Below, piece after piece: positions 40,689 to 49,119 of a DNA stretch of 61,113 nt. The notes beneath the pieces were generated by a model. The model worked only from the letters and a program-made list of their open reading frames with translations. It was not told the DNA's origin and did not search any database. This DNA comes from an uncultured Dokdonia sp. (GTDB lineage: Bacteria; Bacteroidota; Bacteroidia; Flavobacteriales; Flavobacteriaceae). Each line of letters opens with the position of its first letter. The stretch's first letter is position 1. The stretch is from NCBI RefSeq assembly GCF_947492815.1, contig NZ_CANLOB010000031.1, positions 1 to 61,113 of the forward strand, written 5' to 3'. Both the position numbers and the translations under genes were made by a program.

Positions 40689-42185
40689 TTAATTTCCAGA
40701 GATAGTTACATTATCAAATGCAACATCTTCATCAGTACCCGTAAGATGTTCTATAAAGAAACGTATGCTTACTGTAGGAGCTGATCCTGGGTTTGCAAAT
40801 GACCCTGATAATTCTCTAAAATTATTGCCAAGTACTATAGTGTCATCTCCTACACCATCATTTTCAGGATCAAAACCTGCAGGAGTATTACTTGTTGCCG
40901 TTGTTGGAGATATAGAGAATACTGGAGTCCAAGTAGCTCCACTATCAAATGAATATTCTACTCGTAATTCTGAAGTATTACCAAATCCATCCCAAGATAC
41001 TGGCGCGCCTTCTGCAAAAAGGGCACTTACGGTAATCGTACTGAATCCCATAGTAGATACATCATTCCAATTTATAGAAATAAAATCTGTACTAGTGTTG
41101 TAAGATCCTACGCCATCAGTATCATTTACTCCAAAAAAACGATCTCCTTGAAAACCTGCAAAACTATTATTCCCAGCCGCTAAATTTGATAATGCAACAC
41201 GACCAACATAATCTTCTTGAGAGATAGATTCAGAAATATCTTCAACTATTACTCCAAAGTCTGGTGAGGTAGGAAATTCATCACGTAGTATATATCCAGT
41301 ACTTGAAGGAGTTCCAGATACAGTTTCAAAATTTTCAAATAGTAAAGTTGTTGGAGGAGGAGCACAATCACCAGTTGAGTTACTAAAGAAATCACCTCCC
41401 ACGGTTCCTAATGTACTAGAATTCCATGTCCAAGTTCCTGACATTGTAGAACAATCATCACCTCCTGTAGGGCCATTGTCAAATGTATGTGTTCCACTCC
41501 AAGTAACAGGACCACCGCCAGGATTAAAAGCAGTACCTACCATACCTGGTACAGTTCCACTATTTAAATTACATGTAGTTTGGTCTCCATTTATAACACA
41601 TCCAGATTGTGTAGCAACTCCATTGTAGACAGTTCCTCCAAGTGTAGTTTGTGATGTTATAGTAGAGTTTCCACTCATATCAGGGTTAGAAACCATGATG
41701 TTAAAAGATTGTACCATCATATTATCTAAAGGCGCTGGACAATCGATACATGTGAAAGACCCTAAAATAGGACTTAAAGGTGCTCTCTCTGTACTTCTTC
41801 CTGCTGTAATAGAGCTTTCTAAACCTCTAAAAGTAACAGTACCTAAATCTAAAGTTTCACCTTCTTCTCCTGTAGTCATTGTAAAAGAAAGGTCATTAGA
41901 TGTAAATGTCATCTGCTTTATATTTCCTAAATCTGTTATTTGATTTGTGAAAATATCAATGATTTCTCCAGTAGCAAGTGTAAGACTACCGCTAGCAGAA
42001 CGCTCATCTTCAGATAGAGTCACGTCAAGTACTCCTCTGTTTTGACCATCTGCAGTAGTGAAAATTCCTTTGTAGTTTTCTAGTGCTACTTCAAGGTTTG
42101 TTCCTTCGTCAAGCGTTGTTTCTTCTTCTACACTACATGCTATACATAGCATCATAATAAAAGCAAATACGGATAATTTTTTCAT
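40689..42185 (-). CDS. Large Bacteroidota lipoprotein of unknown function
   Basis: 498 residues. Lipobox LCIAC (Cys17) followed by SVEEETT, an acidic surface-export-like signal. The middle region is Gly/Ser/Thr-rich with several Cys (SFTCIDCPAP, QSGCVINGDQTTCNLNSG, DDCSTMSGTW, GDCAPPPTTL), probably disulfide-linked. The C-terminal part (about 280-498) is a jelly-roll-like segment (LFENFETVSGTPSSTGYILRDEF, ...EHLTGTDEDVAFDNVTISGN) of the kind found in secreted carbohydrate-binding modules. No T9SS domain. Confidence 0.65.
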   Translation of the reverse strand: MKKLSVFAFIMMLCIACSVEEETTLDEGTNLEVALENYKGIFTTADGQNRGVLDVTLSEDERSASGSLTLATGEIIDIFTNQITDLGNIKQMTFTSNDLSFTMTTGEEGETLDLGTVTFRGLESSITAGRSTERAPLSPILGSFTCIDCPAPLDNMMVQSFNIMVSNPDMSGNSTITSQTTLGGTVYNGVATQSGCVINGDQTTCNLNSGTVPGMVGTAFNPGGGPVTWSGTHTFDNGPTGGDDCSTMSGTWTWNSSTLGTVGGDFFSNSTGDCAPPPTTLLFENFETVSGTPSSTGYILRDEFPTSPDFGVIVEDISESISQEDYVGRVALSNLAAGNNSFAGFQGDRFFGVNDTDGVGSYNTSTDFISINWNDVSTMGFSTITVSALFAEGAPVSWDGFGNTSELRVEYSFDSGATWTPVFSISPTTATSNTPAGFDPENDGVGDDTIVLGNNFRELSGSFANPGSAPTVSIRFFIEHLTGTDEDVAFDNVTISGN

Positions 42186-42426
42186 GGTAATTAAGAATAG
42201 GTTAATAGTTTCAAGCGCTAAAGTACTTTTTTTTATTTATATATCATAGATCCAGTATTTTATAGTTCATTGTTTTTTGTGTTTTTATAAAGATAAACTA
42301 GCTATAAAATAAAGTATATATAATTATAGTATATAAGAAGTGAAGAGTTAGGGTGTACGTATAAACCTCCCCCAAGGATTACACATTCCTATTACTATTG
42401 CAAAAATAGAAATATGCTATGATTAT

Positions 42427-42451
42427 AAAACAGGTAGAAATACCTGTTTTT
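42427..42451. terminator. Intrinsic terminator of the mutase operon
   Basis: AAAACAGGTA (42427-42436), GAAA loop, TACCTGTTTT (42441-42450), with T residues on both sides. It lies 11 bp after the mutase large-subunit stop. Confidence 0.8.
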
Positions 42452-42461
42452 GTAATTCTCT

Positions 42462-44597
42462 TTATGATAGGTGTTCTATCATAATATCTAATAGTCCAAT
42501 AGCGGCTTCACTTATTTTGGTGCCTGGTCCAAAAACAGCTACAGCACCTGCATCAAATAGAAACTGATAATCTTGTTGTGGGATTACCCCTCCTACAATA
42601 ACCATGATATCTGGACGTCCTAATGCAGTAAGCTCTTCGATTACTTTTGGGACTAGTGTTTTATGACCTGCAGCGAGTGAAGATACTCCTAGAATATGTA
42701 CATCATTTTCCATAGCTTGCTTGGCAGCTTCCTTAGGTGTTTGAAATAAAGGACCAATGTCTACATCAAAACCAATATCTGCATATCCTGTAGCAACTAC
42801 TTTTGCACCTCGGTCATGGCCATCTTGTCCCATTTTTGCAATCATAATACGAGGACGACGACCATCTAACTCGGCAAATTGGTTAGCTAATTGTTGTGCT
42901 TTCGCGAAAGCGGGATCTTTTTTAATTTCTTTGCTATACACGCCACTAAATGATTTTATCGTTGCTTTATGTCTACCATACACTTTTTCTAAGGCGTCTG
43001 AAATTTCACCAAGTGTAGCGCGTTCGCGTGCGGCATTGACGGCTAATGCTAATAAATTATCTTCTCCAGACCGAGCAGCTTCAGTGAGAGCTGAAAGTGC
43101 TTGTGTTACCTTTTCTGTATCGCGTTGTTCTTTAATACTTTGTAATCTTGCTAATTGGCCATCACGAACTTTTGTGTTGTCTACTTCAAGAATATCAAGA
43201 AACTCTTCTTCTGTAGGGCGGTATTTATTAACTCCTACAATAATATCTTGTCCACTATCAATACGTGCTTGTTTACGAGCAGCAGCTTCTTCTATACGTA
43301 ATTTAGGAATACCGGCTTCTATGGCTTTGGTCATGCCTCCTAAATCTTCTACTTCTTGAATGAGTTCCCAAGCTTTATGTGCAATAGCGTCTGTAAGCGA
43401 CTCTACATAATAACTTCCTGCCCAAGGATCTACAGTGCGAGTGATTTCGGTCTCTGTTTGTAGGTATATTTGTGTATTACGAGCAATACGTGCAGAAAAA
43501 TCTGTAGGTAATGCAATGGCTTCATCTAGAGCATTGGTATGTAAGCTTTGTGTGCCACCAAAGGCTGCTGCCGTCGCTTCTATACATGTTCGGGCCACAT
43601 TGTTGAAAGGGTCTTGTTCTGTAAGACTCCATCCACTGGTTTGACAATGCGTTCGTAATGCTAATGATTTTGGATTTTTAGGGTTGAATTGCGCTACTAG
43701 TTTTGACCATAGCATACGTGCAGCACGCATTTTAGCTACTTCCATAAAGTGATTCATGCCTATGGCCCAGAAAAAAGATAAGCGAGGTGCAAATGTATCA
43801 ATATCCATTCCTGCTTTTAATCCCGTGCGTATATATTCCAACCCATCAGCTAAGGTGTAGGCTAATTCGATATCACAAGTAGCTCCTGCTTCTTGCATAT
43901 GATATCCAGAAATAGAAATAGAATTGAATTTAGGCATCTCTTTAGAGGTGTATTCAAAAATATCTGAGATAATGCGCATAGAAGGTGTAGGAGGGTATAT
44001 ATAGGTGTTACGAACCATAAACTCCTTCAAGATATCGTTTTGTATGGTGCCTGAGAGTTTTTCAGTGGCAACTCCTTGTTCTTCTGCAGCGACAATATAA
44101 AATGCCATGATAGGGAGTACCGCACCATTCATTGTCATAGAAACAGACATTTGATCTAATGGTATTTGATCAAATAGTATTTTCATGTCTTCAACAGAGT
44201 CTATAGCAACTCCTGCTTTTCCTACATCGCCCACCACACGTTCGTGGTCACTATCATACCCTCTATGAGTAGCAAGATCGAAGGCTACAGAAAGCCCTTT
44301 TTGTCCAGCAGCAAGATTACGACGGTAAAAAGCATTACTATCCTCGGCAGTAGAAAACCCTGCATATTGTCGGATAGTCCATGGCCTACGAACATACATC
44401 GTACTGTACGGACCTCTTAAGTTTGGAGCAATACCAGCAACAAAGTCTAGATGTTCTAAGTGAGTAATATCTTCTTTATTATATAACTTTTTAAGATCTA
44501 TAGTCTCTGCAGTAGGTGTTGTTTCATTAGCAGCTGTATTTGAAGCAGCTGTTGTTAAAACATCTAAGGTAATATGGTCAAACTTCTTTCTATTCAT
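42462..44597 (-). CDS. Methylmalonyl-CoA mutase, large (catalytic) subunit
   Basis: 711 residues: TIM-barrel substrate domain (about 30-560; RGPYSTMYVRRPWTIRQYAGFSTAEDSN, YPPTPSMRIISDIFEYTSKEMPKFNSISISGYHMQEAGAT) and a C-terminal B12-binding domain with GQDGHDRGAKV (His594, the cobalamin lower-ligand His) and PDIMVIVGG. It isomerises methylmalonyl-CoA and succinyl-CoA, linking propionate to the citric acid cycle. The start overlaps the upstream lipoprotein stop by one base. A palindrome copy (42898-42912) gives Ala-Phe-Ala-Lys-Ala in the linker between the two domains. Confidence 0.96.
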   Translation of the reverse strand: MNRKKFDHITLDVLTTAASNTAANETTPTAETIDLKKLYNKEDITHLEHLDFVAGIAPNLRGPYSTMYVRRPWTIRQYAGFSTAEDSNAFYRRNLAAGQKGLSVAFDLATHRGYDSDHERVVGDVGKAGVAIDSVEDMKILFDQIPLDQMSVSMTMNGAVLPIMAFYIVAAEEQGVATEKLSGTIQNDILKEFMVRNTYIYPPTPSMRIISDIFEYTSKEMPKFNSISISGYHMQEAGATCDIELAYTLADGLEYIRTGLKAGMDIDTFAPRLSFFWAIGMNHFMEVAKMRAARMLWSKLVAQFNPKNPKSLALRTHCQTSGWSLTEQDPFNNVARTCIEATAAAFGGTQSLHTNALDEAIALPTDFSARIARNTQIYLQTETEITRTVDPWAGSYYVESLTDAIAHKAWELIQEVEDLGGMTKAIEAGIPKLRIEEAAARKQARIDSGQDIIVGVNKYRPTEEEFLDILEVDNTKVRDGQLARLQSIKEQRDTEKVTQALSALTEAARSGEDNLLALAVNAARERATLGEISDALEKVYGRHKATIKSFSGVYSKEIKKDPAFAKAQQLANQFAELDGRRPRIMIAKMGQDGHDRGAKVVATGYADIGFDVDIGPLFQTPKEAAKQAMENDVHILGVSSLAAGHKTLVPKVIEELTALGRPDIMVIVGGVIPQQDYQFLFDAGAVAVFGPGTKISEAAIGLLDIMIEHLS
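42898..42912. repeat. Dispersed palindrome (coding, mutase large subunit)
   Basis: GCTTTCGCGAAAGCG, core 42900-42909; Ala-Phe-Ala-Lys-Ala in the inter-domain linker. Confidence 0.82.
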
Positions 44598-45175
44598 TAG
44601 TATGTAGGTAATTCTTGCGGCATTATATTAAGAATCTGTTGGTAATATCCATCTAATCCTATAAATAAAGCGAGGTAGCGATCTTTATCTGCATTACGTC
44701 CAAAATTTCTAAAACGTGAATTAAATAACTTTGGATTCATTGTTTTTGTATCAATAAGTGCTTGAATGGTGTTTTTTAATTCTTCGTCTTTGATATTATT
44801 TACGACACACTGCACCGCTGGATGTTCATAGTTAAGATGGCTAGGTGCTTTATCTTTGATGAGAATATTTTCAGCAATCAGCTTTTGTACGAGTGGGTGG
44901 GTGTTTTCGGTCATGATCTCATCATACTTTGCTGATCCATCCATACCTCTATATATAAAAGCACCATATGCTTTTGTTTTGCTTTTATTAATAGAGTCAT
45001 ACTTTGTATACAGATCATTTTCAAAACTGTATAAAGCTTCATTTAATAAAGCATTATAGTCTTCAGAGCAAGAAATAACTTGTTCTTGATCTGCAAATTT
45101 AAAATCGAATTTAGCTTTCTGTTCACAACTTGTAAGGATGACTGTTGTTAGAATTAAAAAAACAATTTTTTTCAT
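44597..45175 (-). CDS. Lipoprotein encoded inside the mutase operon
   Basis: 192 residues from the ATG at 45175 (MKKIVFLILTTVILTSC, lipid Cys17); an ATG three codons further is also open. The mature part is helical and charged (YNALLNEALYSFENDLYTKYDSINKSKTKAYG) without a known domain. It lies between the small- and large-subunit mutase genes, overlapping the latter by one base, so it is co-translated with a cytosolic enzyme although it is exported. Function unknown. Confidence 0.66.
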   Translation of the reverse strand: MKKIVFLILTTVILTSCEQKAKFDFKFADQEQVISCSEDYNALLNEALYSFENDLYTKYDSINKSKTKAYGAFIYRGMDGSAKYDEIMTENTHPLVQKLIAENILIKDKAPSHLNYEHPAVQCVVNNIKDEELKNTIQALIDTKTMNPKLFNSRFRNFGRNADKDRYLALFIGLDGYYQQILNIMPQELPTY

Positions 45176-45199
45176 AATGTGCATTTTAGATTTTGAAAA

Positions 45200-46567
45200 T
45201 TATACTTCAGTTTTAAGACGTTCTTGTTCTATCTTTTCAGACAGACGTTGTCTTATGATAGGTTGAATAAGTGTTTTTCTGGGGTTTATTTTTACAAAAG
45301 GGTACAATTCTAATGCATCTTTCATGCGATCATTAGGATTGGGATGCTTATTGGTACCTAAAAGAATCTTTTCTTGGGTATCAAATTGTGTTTGTTCCTT
45401 TTGAGCGCTTTCTTTGATTTTACGTTGTATGGTTCCTTCTTTAAGTTGTTTTAGAAATCCACCTTGTTGTTCTATATCTTTAAAAAGTGCTAGTGCTTTT
45501 TCGGCTAATTGTTTTGTGATAGCTTCTATGTAATACGTTCCATCTGAGGGATTACTTACGGCATCAAAATAACTTTCTTTTTTTAGAATGATTAATTGAT
45601 TACGAGAAATACGTTGTCCAAAATCATTGGTTTTATGATAGATATAATCATAAGGCATATTAATCACAGTATCTGCTCCACCTAATACAGCACTCATCGC
45701 TTCGGTTGTAGTACGTAGCATATTGGTATTGTAATCATAGATAGTTTTATTACGGCGTGTTGGTCTTGCTATAATATGAGTTGTGGCCGCTTTCGCGAAA
45801 GCGTACTCTTGTATCAAAACAGCAATTAATTGGCGTAAAGCGCGAAGTTTTGCAATTTCGAAAAAGTAGTTGGAACCAACGGCAACTTGAAAAGTAAGAG
45901 AAGGTAATGAAACGTTCATGGCTTCTAAGTGCATTAAGTACTCATTGGCATGTGCCATTCCATAGGCAAGTTGCTGTACCATATTTGCTCCAGCATTTTG
46001 ATACAAATCAATATCTATAGATAGGGTATGGGTTTCTTTTTGTAAAATACGATCAAGAATTTGATGATCTTCTTTTAAGTTATGAAACCAATTACCATCT
46101 TCTGCAAGGTGCTGGATGAGGTCTATATTTAAAAATACGGTACGATCTCCAGCTTCTTTAATGATTTCTTGATAGAAGTTTTCATCTAGAAAGCCTAATC
46201 TAAAATAGATAGGCGCTTCTGCGGTGTTGAGTATTTTAAAAAACTGTTGCGCATCAAAGGGTGCATCTGCATTAAAATAGAGCACTTCTGTACCTGATGC
46301 TAGGCAATCATTTGCTATTTGTGCTGCTTTATTAGTCTCCTGTATAAATATATCTTCTCCTATATACCATGTGCTAGGTGTTCCAGGTACTTCTGGAAAA
46401 TTTGCTACTTCATCCCTATGATAAAATGGTTTGATATCTATTCCTTCATTACTATGCCACACAAGGGTGTCATTGTAAGAAGCGCCTTTAAGGTCAAATT
46501 GTATTTTTTGCTTATAGGCTTTAGAAGACACAGGGTCAAAATTGGTAAAGAGTTTATTCTTTGTCAT
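45200..46567 (-). CDS. Methylmalonyl-CoA mutase, small (beta) subunit
   Basis: 455 residues, homologous to the mutase barrel but lacking the B12 domain and several catalytic positions, as is usual for the non-catalytic partner. Recognisable parts are KIQFDLKGASYNDTLVWHSNEGIDIKPFYHRDEV and the NMLRTTTEAMSAVLGGADTVINMPYD stretch, equivalent to the large-subunit TEATAAAFGGTQSLHTN. It overlaps the FtsB-like gene by 14 bp. The palindrome copy at 45789-45803 gives Ala-Phe-Ala-Lys-Ala. Confidence 0.92.
   Translation of the reverse strand: MTKNKLFTNFDPVSSKAYKQKIQFDLKGASYNDTLVWHSNEGIDIKPFYHRDEVANFPEVPGTPSTWYIGEDIFIQETNKAAQIANDCLASGTEVLYFNADAPFDAQQFFKILNTAEAPIYFRLGFLDENFYQEIIKEAGDRTVFLNIDLIQHLAEDGNWFHNLKEDHQILDRILQKETHTLSIDIDLYQNAGANMVQQLAYGMAHANEYLMHLEAMNVSLPSLTFQVAVGSNYFFEIAKLRALRQLIAVLIQEYAFAKAATTHIIARPTRRNKTIYDYNTNMLRTTTEAMSAVLGGADTVINMPYDYIYHKTNDFGQRISRNQLIILKKESYFDAVSNPSDGTYYIEAITKQLAEKALALFKDIEQQGGFLKQLKEGTIQRKIKESAQKEQTQFDTQEKILLGTNKHPNPNDRMKDALELYPFVKINPRKTLIQPIIRQRLSEKIEQERLKTEV
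45788..45803. repeat. Dispersed palindrome CGCTTTCGCGAAAGCG (coding)
   Basis: A perfect copy, core 45791-45800, in the mutase small-subunit gene. Confidence 0.85.
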
Positions 46568-46886
46568 TTGTCTTGATACTATCTTCGTATTCTATTATAT
46601 AAATCTCTTCGTCAGATTTTTTCATTAGGTATTCTTCACGTGCAAAACGTTCCATACCAGCACTATCTTCGAGTTTTTTAATTTGAGCTTGATCTTCTCG
46701 TATTTTGGTTTCAAAATGTTCTTGATTTCCTTTAAGCTTGTCAATGTCGCCATTAAGTTCATTATGAATAAGCCAGGAGTTCCCGTCAAACCAAAACATC
46801 CAGATTACAAAAATGAGAAGTATAAGTACATATTTGTTACTTATAATTTTAAACCATTTTTTATTTTTTAATGATTTCAATCCCAT
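46554..46886 (-). CDS. FtsB/DivIC-like septum formation initiator
   Basis: 110 residues from the ATG at 46886; 13 further codons upstream are open but overlap the udk end region. One membrane helix (about 18-36) is followed by a coiled coil (ELNGDIDKLKGNQEHFETKIREDQAQIKKLEDSAGMERFAREEYLMKK), the layout of DivIC/FtsB, which bridges division proteins in the periplasm. Its stop overlaps the mutase gene start, indicating translational coupling; this operon arrangement links division and metabolism only by position. Confidence 0.86.
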   Translation of the reverse strand: MGLKSLKNKKWFKIISNKYVLILLIFVIWMFWFDGNSWLIHNELNGDIDKLKGNQEHFETKIREDQAQIKKLEDSAGMERFAREEYLMKKSDEEIYIIEYEDSIKTNDKE

Positions 46887-46908
46887 AATTACGAAGATAC
46901 TAAAACGC

Positions 46909-47517
46909 TTACGATAAGCGCTCATTTATTATTGTACGTACAATATCTACAGCCACAGTATTATAACGATTATTTGGGATAATCATATCTGCAAACTCTT
47001 TTGTAGGCTCAATGAATTGTTGATGCATTGGTTTAAGCGTGTTTTGATAACGGTTTAATACTTCTTCCAGATCACGCCCACGCTCTGCTATATCACGCTT
47101 TAAACGGCGTATTAGACGTTCATCACTATCAGCATGCACAAATATTTTAATATCAAATAAATCACGTATCGCAGGATCTGTAAGAATTAAAATACCTTCT
47201 ACTACAATGACTTTTTTAGGATGTGTTGTCACCGTTTCATCAGTTCTGTTATGTTCTACAAATGAATACACGGGTTGTTCTATAGCATTCCCTTCACGTA
47301 ATTGTGCAAGGTGTGTACAGAGTAGTTGAAAGTCTATAGAATTAGGGTGATCAAAGTTTACCTTTGTTCTGGATTCATAATCAAGATGCGAAAGATCCTT
47401 ATAGTATGAATCTTGAGAAATGATTGTTACTTCGCTTTCGGGGTTTTCAGAAATGATTTTATTTACAACAGTTGTTTTTCCACTTCCGGTACCGCCTCCT
47501 ATTCCTATAATAAGCAT
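46909..47517 (-). CDS. udk: Uridine kinase
   Basis: 202 residues. The P-loop GIGGGTGSGKTTVV (5-18), SQDSYYKDLSHLDYESRTKVNFDHPNSIDF (lid and uridine-binding) and the RRLKRDIAERGRD segment identify Udk, which phosphorylates uridine/cytidine for pyrimidine salvage. It starts the udk-ftsB-mutase operon and has the clearest promoter with rplS. Confidence 0.96.
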   Translation of the reverse strand: MLIIGIGGGTGSGKTTVVNKIISENPESEVTIISQDSYYKDLSHLDYESRTKVNFDHPNSIDFQLLCTHLAQLREGNAIEQPVYSFVEHNRTDETVTTHPKKVIVVEGILILTDPAIRDLFDIKIFVHADSDERLIRRLKRDIAERGRDLEEVLNRYQNTLKPMHQQFIEPTKEFADMIIPNNRYNTVAVDIVRTIINERLS

Positions 47518-47536
47518 GGATGAGATTATTTTATGT

Positions 47537-47567
47537 CAAAGGTAGAAAAAACAAATGCAGTGTTCAA
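47537..47567 (-). promoter_or_regulatory. udk promoter
   Basis: Minus-strand -33 TTG (47565-47567), 20-nt spacer, -7 TACCTTTG (47537-47544); full agreement with the Bacteroidota consensus. It lies 20 bp before the udk ATG. Confidence 0.7.
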
Positions 47568-47696
47568 TAAACTGGGTTTGAAAGTTGTTTATTTATTGGC
47601 ACCGCCAAAGGGTTTAATACCCCGAGACTTGCCTTGAAATTAAAATTCAGTTTCGTATAAATGCCTTGTGGGCTTGCTCCGATGTAGTTTACTAGA

Positions 47697-48164
47697 TTAA
47701 TAAACCCAGCAGTCTGAAAAAAAACCTGAATACTGCTGAAATGTAATTTCTAATTCTTCATTTTCATCTTTATAGTACTCAAAAGTTCCATTTATTTTGA
47801 TTGTCCATAAATTTCTATGGAAATCTGCATATATAGTATCTTTTTCTTTTCGAGTAATGAAAGCATAATCGAAGTTGTCATGTAACCCTTTATCTCTAGA
47901 GATTTTCTTTTTTGATCGTATAGCCTCTATAAACTCTTCATTAAATAAGTTGTGTAACGTAATTTTAGCATGTTCGTGAAGTACATTTACTCGAAACCAA
48001 AAGGCATCTTCAGTGATTGAAAAAGGAGCAGTGCTGATAGCTAGATATCTATAAACATCAATACAACCAAAACGATCACAATCTTTTTTTATGATAGATC
48101 TTTCTGATGAACGACAACTACTTACGCATATTAAAATAAAAAGTAAATAAAAACGTATTTTCAT
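47697..48164 (-). CDS. Lipoprotein of unknown function
   Basis: 155 residues from the ATG at 48164; a TTG at 48179 directly after the DUF4249 stop is also in frame. Signal peptide with lipobox CVSSC (about Cys17-18). The mature part is mixed alpha/beta (RYLAISTAPFSITEDAFWFRVN). No known domain. Positioned last in the receptor/DUF4249 gene group. Confidence 0.62.
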   Translation of the reverse strand: MKIRFYLLFILICVSSCRSSERSIIKKDCDRFGCIDVYRYLAISTAPFSITEDAFWFRVNVLHEHAKITLHNLFNEEFIEAIRSKKKISRDKGLHDNFDYAFITRKEKDTIYADFHRNLWTIKINGTFEYYKDENEELEITFQQYSGFFSDCWVY

Positions 48165-48179
48165 GATTGTATAACGCAA

Positions 48180-49073
48180 TCACTCAATAACAATTGTATT
48201 TTGAAATTCTTGGACAATGGCAAAATACCCCAATGCAAAACTATCAGGTCTGTCTACATTGTTAAAGATGTCTATATTATCGATTCCTTCAGCATTTAGT
48301 ATATTTCCTCGTACGGTAGATACAGGAACTTGGAAAGGACCATTACCTCCTAAATCACTTTGAGTAATGAGTTGTTCCATATAATTATAAAAAGGTTCGT
48401 CGGCTCCTAGAATGCTGATGTTAACCTCTTGACCAGGTTCCAATAGAAAATCATCACCTTCATAAAAATAAGAAAACTCAAAATCTTGCCCTTCAAAGAA
48501 GGTGTCTTCTACGGTAAGAAACTCCCCAAAATCAAAGTCAAATACATAAAAATCTTCTCTATTTGGTTCGTCTGTAAAAGAGATAATAACTTCGGTGTCA
48601 TCTTCATCAAATAAGGTGTCTTCTCCCTGAACAATATTATCTATAGGGGTTGTGGGAATAAAGGAAGTTCTTGCTAAATAGAGTTCGTCTTGGTAGTTAA
48701 TACTAAAAATATATACAGGCTCTGGATTGGTAAGAAAGCTCGTTAGAATTTTATTATCTATTACTGGCGATACTGTGGTTGGGAATGGCCTGAATAATCC
48801 AGGTTCTCCGGGTACAGGCTCATAAGGGACAAAACTACCATTTTCTTCATTTTGAATTTGCATACTTTCTATTTCTGCGGGTTGTATTTCTCCAAAAAAA
48901 GAAGAGGTGAGTGATACTCTAATGTTTGCCTCAGTAAGCTCTTCTGAGGTATCTACACGTATTAATGCATCTACCACTAAGCGTGGAGGTTCAGAATCAA
49001 GATCTACATCTACTACATCTTCACAGCTAGCAAATGCACTTATGATTAGTATATATAAAAGTGTTTTTTTCAT
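48180..49073 (-). CDS. DUF4249 family outer-membrane lipoprotein
   Basis: 297 residues. Lipobox FASC (Cys17) then EDVVDVDLDSEPPRLVVDALIRVD, the characteristic start of DUF4249 proteins. The body is beta-rich and very acidic (FVLDFDFGEFLTVEDTFFEGQDFEFSYFYEGDDF area). Such proteins accompany TonB-dependent receptors, here the gene immediately upstream (47 bp, containing a palindrome copy), as presumed surface substrate-capture partners. Confidence 0.87.
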   Translation of the reverse strand: MKKTLLYILIISAFASCEDVVDVDLDSEPPRLVVDALIRVDTSEELTEANIRVSLTSSFFGEIQPAEIESMQIQNEENGSFVPYEPVPGEPGLFRPFPTTVSPVIDNKILTSFLTNPEPVYIFSINYQDELYLARTSFIPTTPIDNIVQGEDTLFDEDDTEVIISFTDEPNREDFYVFDFDFGEFLTVEDTFFEGQDFEFSYFYEGDDFLLEPGQEVNISILGADEPFYNYMEQLITQSDLGGNGPFQVPVSTVRGNILNAEGIDNIDIFNNVDRPDSFALGYFAIVQEFQNTIVIE

Positions 49074-49088
49074 AGGATATGTTTTTTT

Positions 49089-49110
49089 ATACGCTTTCGC
49101 GAAAGCGTAT
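49089..49110. repeat. Dispersed palindrome, 22-bp perfect copy (intergenic)
   Basis: Core 49095-49104; symmetry extends to ATACGC...GCGTAT. The longest perfect copy in the window, in the 46-bp gap between receptor and DUF4249 genes. Confidence 0.88.
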
Positions 49111-49119
49111 GAAATACGA

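Noticed and set aside
47570..47690. CACCGCCAAAGGGTTTAATACCCCGAGACTTGCC region between udk and the lipoprotein gene as a possible dispersed repeat or RNA
   Set aside because: It looks like a decayed hairpin, but there is no second copy in the window, no clear stem and no ORF.
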